Assembly (NCBI GenBank): GCA_964572225.1
Contig: CAZNFR010000113.1
Span: 1-8,951 of the forward strand
Length of the DNA: 8,951 bases
DNA from: CAZNFR01 sp964572225
Lineage (GTDB): Bacteria > Bacteroidota > Bacteroidia > Bacteroidales > GCA-2748055
Reading direction: 5' to 3'
This document shows positions 5,759 through 8,951 of this stretch, one piece after another; position 1 is the stretch's first letter, and each line of letters starts with the position of its first letter. Made by a program: the position numbers and the translations under genes. Under the pieces are notes generated by a model that ran no database searches, was not told the DNA's origin, and saw nothing but the letters and a program-made list of their open reading frames with translations.

Positions 5759-6661
5759 ATGTCCAGAATGATTAATCTTATTGTGCTGGTTTTGTTCAGT
5801 TATTACACCCAGGCCTTCTCTCAGACCTCCTTCACCGGAACATTCATGAACAATTCCGCCACCATCTCGCTTCAGTTTAAGCTTGTTGGGGAAGAATACC
5901 ACGGACTCCTGCAGACGTATGGAGCCAGTTTTGCCATGAAAGGAAAAACAGAATCAGAGCTTCTGAAAGGAACCATCTATTCCCTGGCCGGACCGGTTGA
6001 GTTCACAGCAGGTTTTAAAAATAACCTTCTCGAATTTAACGCCTTGGGCTATGCCGACCACTTTTATAAGTTCAGCACCGATCATTCTCTTCACGGACTG
6101 GATCTCACCGTATATATGTACGACGCCTCCCAGTATAACAACAATCCCTACTCTCAGTCCGATCCTGAGCAGGCACCCCGGGATTATAATTACAGTTACT
6201 CTCAGCACCACCGCGGGTACTCCACGGAGAACTATACCACGGCACCCCCCGGAGGCTCCACTGCAAACAGCCCTTATCCTGAACTTGCAGATCCGGAACT
6301 GAAAAACCTTATCGCCGGCAGTCAGGTAGTCTATTACACCCGCACTTCCTATGTAAATGATAATGTTGCCAGCAGCATCACCTACGTAAACTTCTGTCCC
6401 GACGGTCTTTTCTGGGTTAACTACGACGGATCCTTCAGTGTGGAAGGGAACTACGGGGGCAATGCACAGGGGGCAACTTACGGACAAAACTCGGGTACCT
6501 GGACCCTGGTTACCGCCAACGGTCAGCCTTCCATTTATATGGCCTATTACAACGGAAATACCAGTGTTAACCCGGTTAACAAAAACCTTATCTACCAGGG
6601 CCGCTGGAAGATCGGGAACACCCAGTATGCCATTCAGCGAAACAAGGTAAGTTGCAGGTAG
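5759..6661 (+). CDS. Secreted two-domain protein of unknown function with Tyr/Asn/Pro-rich linker
   Basis: The family is not recognised with certainty. A Sec signal peptide covers residues 1-22 (hydrophobic core 5-14, likely cleavage after AFSQ). An N-terminal domain (about 23-120) is rich in short beta strands and polar turns. A low-complexity linker (121-176) is rich in Tyr, Asn, Ser, Pro and Gln. The C-terminal domain (180-300) has aromatic beta strands with FCPDGLFWVNYDGSFSV (212-228), GTWTL (246-250) and GRWKI (281-285). These resemble lipocalin-like or beta-sandwich exported domains in which a CPDG turn precedes a G-W strand. Only two cysteines remain after the signal, C213 and C299, and they could form a disulfide. 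The protein is probably periplasmic or extracellular. Initiation at M4 (5768) is also possible. The gene reads alone and ends facing the DUF418 gene, 30 bases away. No convincing promoter is seen upstream. Confidence 0.75.
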   Translation: MSRMINLIVLVLFSYYTQAFSQTSFTGTFMNNSATISLQFKLVGEEYHGLLQTYGASFAMKGKTESELLKGTIYSLAGPVEFTAGFKNNLLEFNALGYADHFYKFSTDHSLHGLDLTVYMYDASQYNNNPYSQSDPEQAPRDYNYSYSQHHRGYSTENYTTAPPGGSTANSPYPELADPELKNLIAGSQVVYYTRTSYVNDNVASSITYVNFCPDGLFWVNYDGSFSVEGNYGGNAQGATYGQNSGTWTLVTANGQPSIYMAYYNGNTSVNPVNKNLIYQGRWKIGNTQYAIQRNKVSCR

Positions 6662-6690
6662 AATTAGGGGATAATCATAGCTGACAGCTT

Positions 6691-6708
6691 ATCAGGATTG
6701 AACCTGAT
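6691..6708. repeat. Inverted repeat at the end of the DUF418 gene
   Basis: ATCAGG and CCTGAT pair around a six-base loop and overlap the last codons of the DUF418 gene. Just left of it is the palindrome AGCTGACAGCT (6679-6689). There is no T-tract on either strand, so a role in ending the two convergent transcripts is possible but unproven. Confidence 0.3.
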
Positions 6709-7633
6709 CCGTTTTGGAAAGCTTCTGAACTTTCCAGTAGGTAAGGCTCCTCCACAACCATTCAAAGGGTCCGAAACGGAAGCTCTTCAGCCAGAATGAA
6801 GAGAAAAGGATGAGCAACAGCCATATACCGAATACAATCAGGATCTGAATCTTTCTTTCCACCTCACCGAAAAGTCCTGCACCCCCTCCATAAAATAAAA
6901 GCACCGCGATGATCGACATCAGCAGATAATTACTCAGGGCCATTCTACCTATCAAAGCCATACGGTTCAGGCATCCCTTCAATAACCCTTTTTTGACAAA
7001 GAGAATGATAATGCTGATATAGGCCAGGGCCATCAACAGGCTTCCCCAATAATTAAACTGGGATCCGATGAACATGGAGTACTCCACATTCCAGCCGGAA
7101 GCAAAATTGCGGGTAACACCAAATACGACCAGGGGAATTCCGGCAAGAAGTCCGATAACAAGCATTCTCACATATACACGGTTGCTGAGATTACCGCTGA
7201 GGAAGCCCGATTTGAAAAGGGCCATTCCCAGAAGCATGCTTCCCATTACCCTCCAGAAATAGAGGGTAAGGAACACAACGGTATGCATTGCCAGGGAATC
7301 TTCAATCCTCACATTCATCCTTTCAGTCCATGTGCCGGTATACTGACTGATCTCATAATTCAGATATGCCTGATCCGGTCTCCATCCCTGAAGCATTCCT
7401 TCCTTCGCTTCTTCCGGCCAGAAAGGCCTGGAGAAACCGGTCATCAGGTAAATAAGGCTGCCCAGTCCGAGGAAAACCATTCCCCAGATAATCAACCCTT
7501 TAACACTTTTTTTCCGGAACAGAAACAAGAGAAAGGAACACACGGCATAAACCGTCAGAATATCTCCATACCAGATAAAGTAGGCATGGATCAGACCGAA
7601 TATCAAAAGCCAGAAGTTCCTGCGGTAATGCAA
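6692..7633 (-). CDS. C-terminal fragment of the DUF418 protein (313 aa from a TTG)
   Basis: The fragment holds the family's RRNFWLLIFGLIHAYFIWYGDIL segment (residues 4-26 from the TTG) and further membrane helices near 43-64, 117-140, 156-174, 195-213, 229-248 and 263-281. It ends with the signature FRFGPFEWLWRSLTYWK (285-301). Its only early start is a TTG at 7633; the next in-frame ATG is about 50 codons later and lies inside a helix. Independent translation is therefore doubtful, unless ribosomes restart after the TAA 12 bases upstream. Confidence 0.6.
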   Translation of the reverse strand: MHYRRNFWLLIFGLIHAYFIWYGDILTVYAVCSFLLFLFRKKSVKGLIIWGMVFLGLGSLIYLMTGFSRPFWPEEAKEGMLQGWRPDQAYLNYEISQYTGTWTERMNVRIEDSLAMHTVVFLTLYFWRVMGSMLLGMALFKSGFLSGNLSNRVYVRMLVIGLLAGIPLVVFGVTRNFASGWNVEYSMFIGSQFNYWGSLLMALAYISIIILFVKKGLLKGCLNRMALIGRMALSNYLLMSIIAVLLFYGGGAGLFGEVERKIQILIVFGIWLLLILFSSFWLKSFRFGPFEWLWRSLTYWKVQKLSKTDQVQS

Positions 7634-7645
7634 TCCGGCCGGTCT

Positions 7646-7936
7646 TTACCCCGCATGCTCGCTCTTGTCTGTCAGGAGTATGACCGAAGCGCCAAACAAA
7701 ATGGAAAAAATGGTGATGAACTTGGAATCGGCCAGGATATGACTCAGAATCCAGACCCATTTGTTTAGGCCGGTAAGGTCCCCGTAGGCTTCGGGATTGA
7801 TATAGGCCGCACCGGGCATGGACATGCTCTGAATGTTCATGATCAGTATCCCCAAAACTGCAATACCCCGGATCACATCGATCGACAGGATGCGGTCCTT
7901 TTGCAATACCGGCTGTAAAAGTGTAGCGTTATTCAT
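7646..7936 (-). CDS. N-terminal fragment of the DUF418 protein (96 aa)
   Basis: This fragment starts at ATG 7936 without a Shine-Dalgarno sequence. It contains the DUF418-typical opening RILSIDVIRGIAVLGILIMNI (residues 15-35, first membrane helix) and a second helix in FITIFSILFGASVILL (73-88). It ends at TAA after HAG. If translated as it stands it would be a two-helix stub lacking the DUF418 core domain and probably without function. Confidence 0.7.
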   Translation of the reverse strand: MNNATLLQPVLQKDRILSIDVIRGIAVLGILIMNIQSMSMPGAAYINPEAYGDLTGLNKWVWILSHILADSKFITIFSILFGASVILLTDKSEHAG

Positions 7937-7945
7937 ATCTATATA

Positions 7946-8951
7946 TTATTGATTGTCAATAAATCGAAAAGCAAATTCCAAAATACTGTCCCGGTTCAGC
8001 AATTCATCTTCCGAAGTTTGTTCCACCTTAATATCGGGGGGGTTCCCGTTTTCCACATTGAATCCCTGCAGGGTTTCAAGTTGGGTGGACGATACCCGGA
8101 TCACCCATCCGTTACTCAGCTCGGTATAGGCAGGTATTCCGCCTCCGCCCCCCGTTTGATCACCTATCACCGTTACATGGGAGAGGGGTTTCATTACCGT
8201 AACCAGAAAGTTGGTGGCACTGTAACAGAGCCGGTTGGTAAGGAGGATCACCGGCTTGCTCCATAGCACACCCTCTTCCGGAGGGGAAAGATTAATGGCT
8301 CCCCATGGAGTGAAATCATCGTGCTCCGGACCGTTTTTATACCTCAGCATGGCTACGGTGGTCTTTTGGGGGGCAAACCGGTTGGCAATCCGGAAGACAT
8401 TGGAAAGAGAGCCTCCCCCGTTATCCCTGAGATCAAGGATTATGGCCTTTTTATCTTCAAATTTTCCCAGGACATAATCCATATCCTTCTCCGTAACGGG
8501 ATTGCTGAAGGTCCGGTAGTGAATATAGCCCGCATTTTCAAAGTCCATGAGGATGAAAGGACCTGCGTATTGTTCCCGGTTTTTAAAATAGGATCGCTGA
8601 AGCAGACTGTAGTCGTAATTCTCCGGATAATCAAGAAACCACTGCCAGTTCCGGGAACGATCGAAGGGAGTCGAAAGATTTACATGTCCGTCCTGCAAAA
8701 GATAAAACATTTCGGCCAGGATCCGGAAAAGCTCTTCTTCATTCAGGTTTTCGGTTATTCTTGGTTGAAAGGCTGAACGGACGGAGTCCCAATCGATATT
8801 TTTGTACCCGAAGAAACTGTATTCCCGGTCGGTAAAGTCCCAGCACTGCTCAAAAACTTCCATGTTTGAAGTTCCCGGCTCCGGTTCAAAAAACAGTTTC
8901 TCACAGGAGGAAAGCAAAAGGAGGGAGGCCAGCGCGAAAATCAGGAGATGC
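7946..8951 (-). CDS. S41-family peptidase, lipoprotein (5' end outside window)
   Basis: The frame stays open to the window edge and reads HLLIFALASLLLLSSC, a type II signal peptide with lipobox LSSC; a TTG at 8917 lies inside this signal and is not the true start. Counting the lipid-bearing Cys as 1, the mature protein has 319 residues. DGHVNLSTP (72-80) is the conserved histidine loop, AIILDLRDNGGGS (154-166) is the S41 core strand, and CYSATNF (227-233) carries the likely catalytic Ser229. GDQTGGGGGIP (248-258) and VENGNPPDIKV (284-294) complete the domain. No PDZ domain is seen. The Lys of the CtpA Ser/Lys pair is not present at its usual place, which suggests a tricorn-like Ser/His/Glu arrangement. 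The protein should be anchored in the cell envelope and cleave unknown peptides. It heads an operon with the DUF418 gene 9 bases downstream. Confidence 0.88.
   Translation of the reverse strand, partial: HLLIFALASLLLLSSCEKLFFEPEPGTSNMEVFEQCWDFTDREYSFFGYKNIDWDSVRSAFQPRITENLNEEELFRILAEMFYLLQDGHVNLSTPFDRSRNWQWFLDYPENYDYSLLQRSYFKNREQYAGPFILMDFENAGYIHYRTFSNPVTEKDMDYVLGKFEDKKAIILDLRDNGGGSLSNVFRIANRFAPQKTTVAMLRYKNGPEHDDFTPWGAINLSPPEEGVLWSKPVILLTNRLCYSATNFLVTVMKPLSHVTVIGDQTGGGGGIPAYTELSNGWVIRVSSTQLETLQGFNVENGNPPDIKVEQTSEDELLNRDSILEFAFRFIDNQ

Larger units (their letters stand above)
6692..7936 (-). pseudogene. DUF418 membrane protein gene interrupted by an in-frame TAA at codon 97
   Basis: The two open segments 7936-7646 and 7633-6692 lie in the same frame and join through TAA (7648-7646) plus four codons reading RPAG. 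Together they make a near full-length DUF418 protein of about 414 positions. After the stop, LHYRRNFWLLIFGLIHAYFIWYGDIL is the expected continuation of the family, so no sequence appears to be missing. A single base change from a sense codon such as AAA, GAA or CAA would explain the stop. Other genes in the window use TAA, TAG and TGA as normal ends, so the code is not altered. The gene starts 9 bases after the S41 gene and is probably co-transcribed with it. DUF418 proteins are inner-membrane proteins of poorly known function, often linked to transport of unknown compounds. Confidence 0.8.

Noticed and set aside
6565..6579. GTTAACCCGGTTAAC near-palindrome
   Set aside because: It lies inside the secreted-protein coding sequence and is explained by the repeated Val-Asn codons; no sign of a regulatory role.
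7646..7648. Stop-codon reassignment of TAA
   Set aside because: TAA ends the DUF2141, methyltransferase and S41 genes at places where family length predicts the end, so TAA is a normal stop here.
7633..7660. Frameshift between the two DUF418 fragments, or two separate genes
   Set aside because: The segments are in the same frame: TAA, AGA, CCG, GCC, GGA, TTG read continuously. It is a nonsense codon, not a frameshift, and the downstream piece starts mid-domain, so it is not a separate gene.

Overview
The window looks like chromosomal DNA of a member of the Bacteroidota. The evidence is the gene content: an eight-helix MacB/FtsX-type permease of the kind this phylum carries in many copies, DUF2141 and DUF418 proteins, and an S41 lipoprotein. 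Start codons lack Shine-Dalgarno sequences and sit in A/T-rich leaders, and several upstream regions match the phylum's TTTG / TAnnTTTG promoter. No rRNA, tRNA, CRISPR array or insertion sequence was seen.

Left end (1-1416, minus strand): a type IV toxin-antitoxin operon. abiEi (antitoxin and repressor) overlaps abiEii (nucleotidyltransferase toxin) by ATGA, and abiEii runs off the window. This part is visibly more A/T-rich than the rest. The 356-base gap to the right (1417-1772) is the most information-dense non-coding stretch. It holds a good abiE promoter whose -7 element lies in a 19-bp palindrome centred on the abiEi start codon. It also holds a second, related palindrome 83 bp upstream and a strong hairpin terminator with no obvious gene to serve.

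Middle (1773-6661): a secreted DUF2141 protein (+), a full-length ABC-type permease with no ATPase beside it (-), a class I SAM-dependent methyltransferase (+), and a secreted two-domain protein of unknown function (+). The permease and the methyltransferase are divergent. Their shared gap carries a candidate promoter for each, a 17-bp inverted repeat and an 11-bp direct repeat. Both annotated starts are moved inward from the longest open frame to fit these promoters and the family N-termini.

Right end (6692-8951, minus strand): a two-gene operon of an S41-family lipoprotein protease, whose first codons lie beyond the window, followed 9 bases later by a DUF418 multi-helix membrane protein. 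The DUF418 gene is interrupted by a single in-frame TAA at codon 97, with the reading frame and family conservation intact on both sides. It is either a very young pseudogene, a sequencing error, or a case of readthrough.

The genes do not form one pathway. No clearly new multi-gene system was found. The best leads are the regulatory layout around abiE, the possible divergent micro-transcript beside it, and the nonsense codon in the DUF418 gene.
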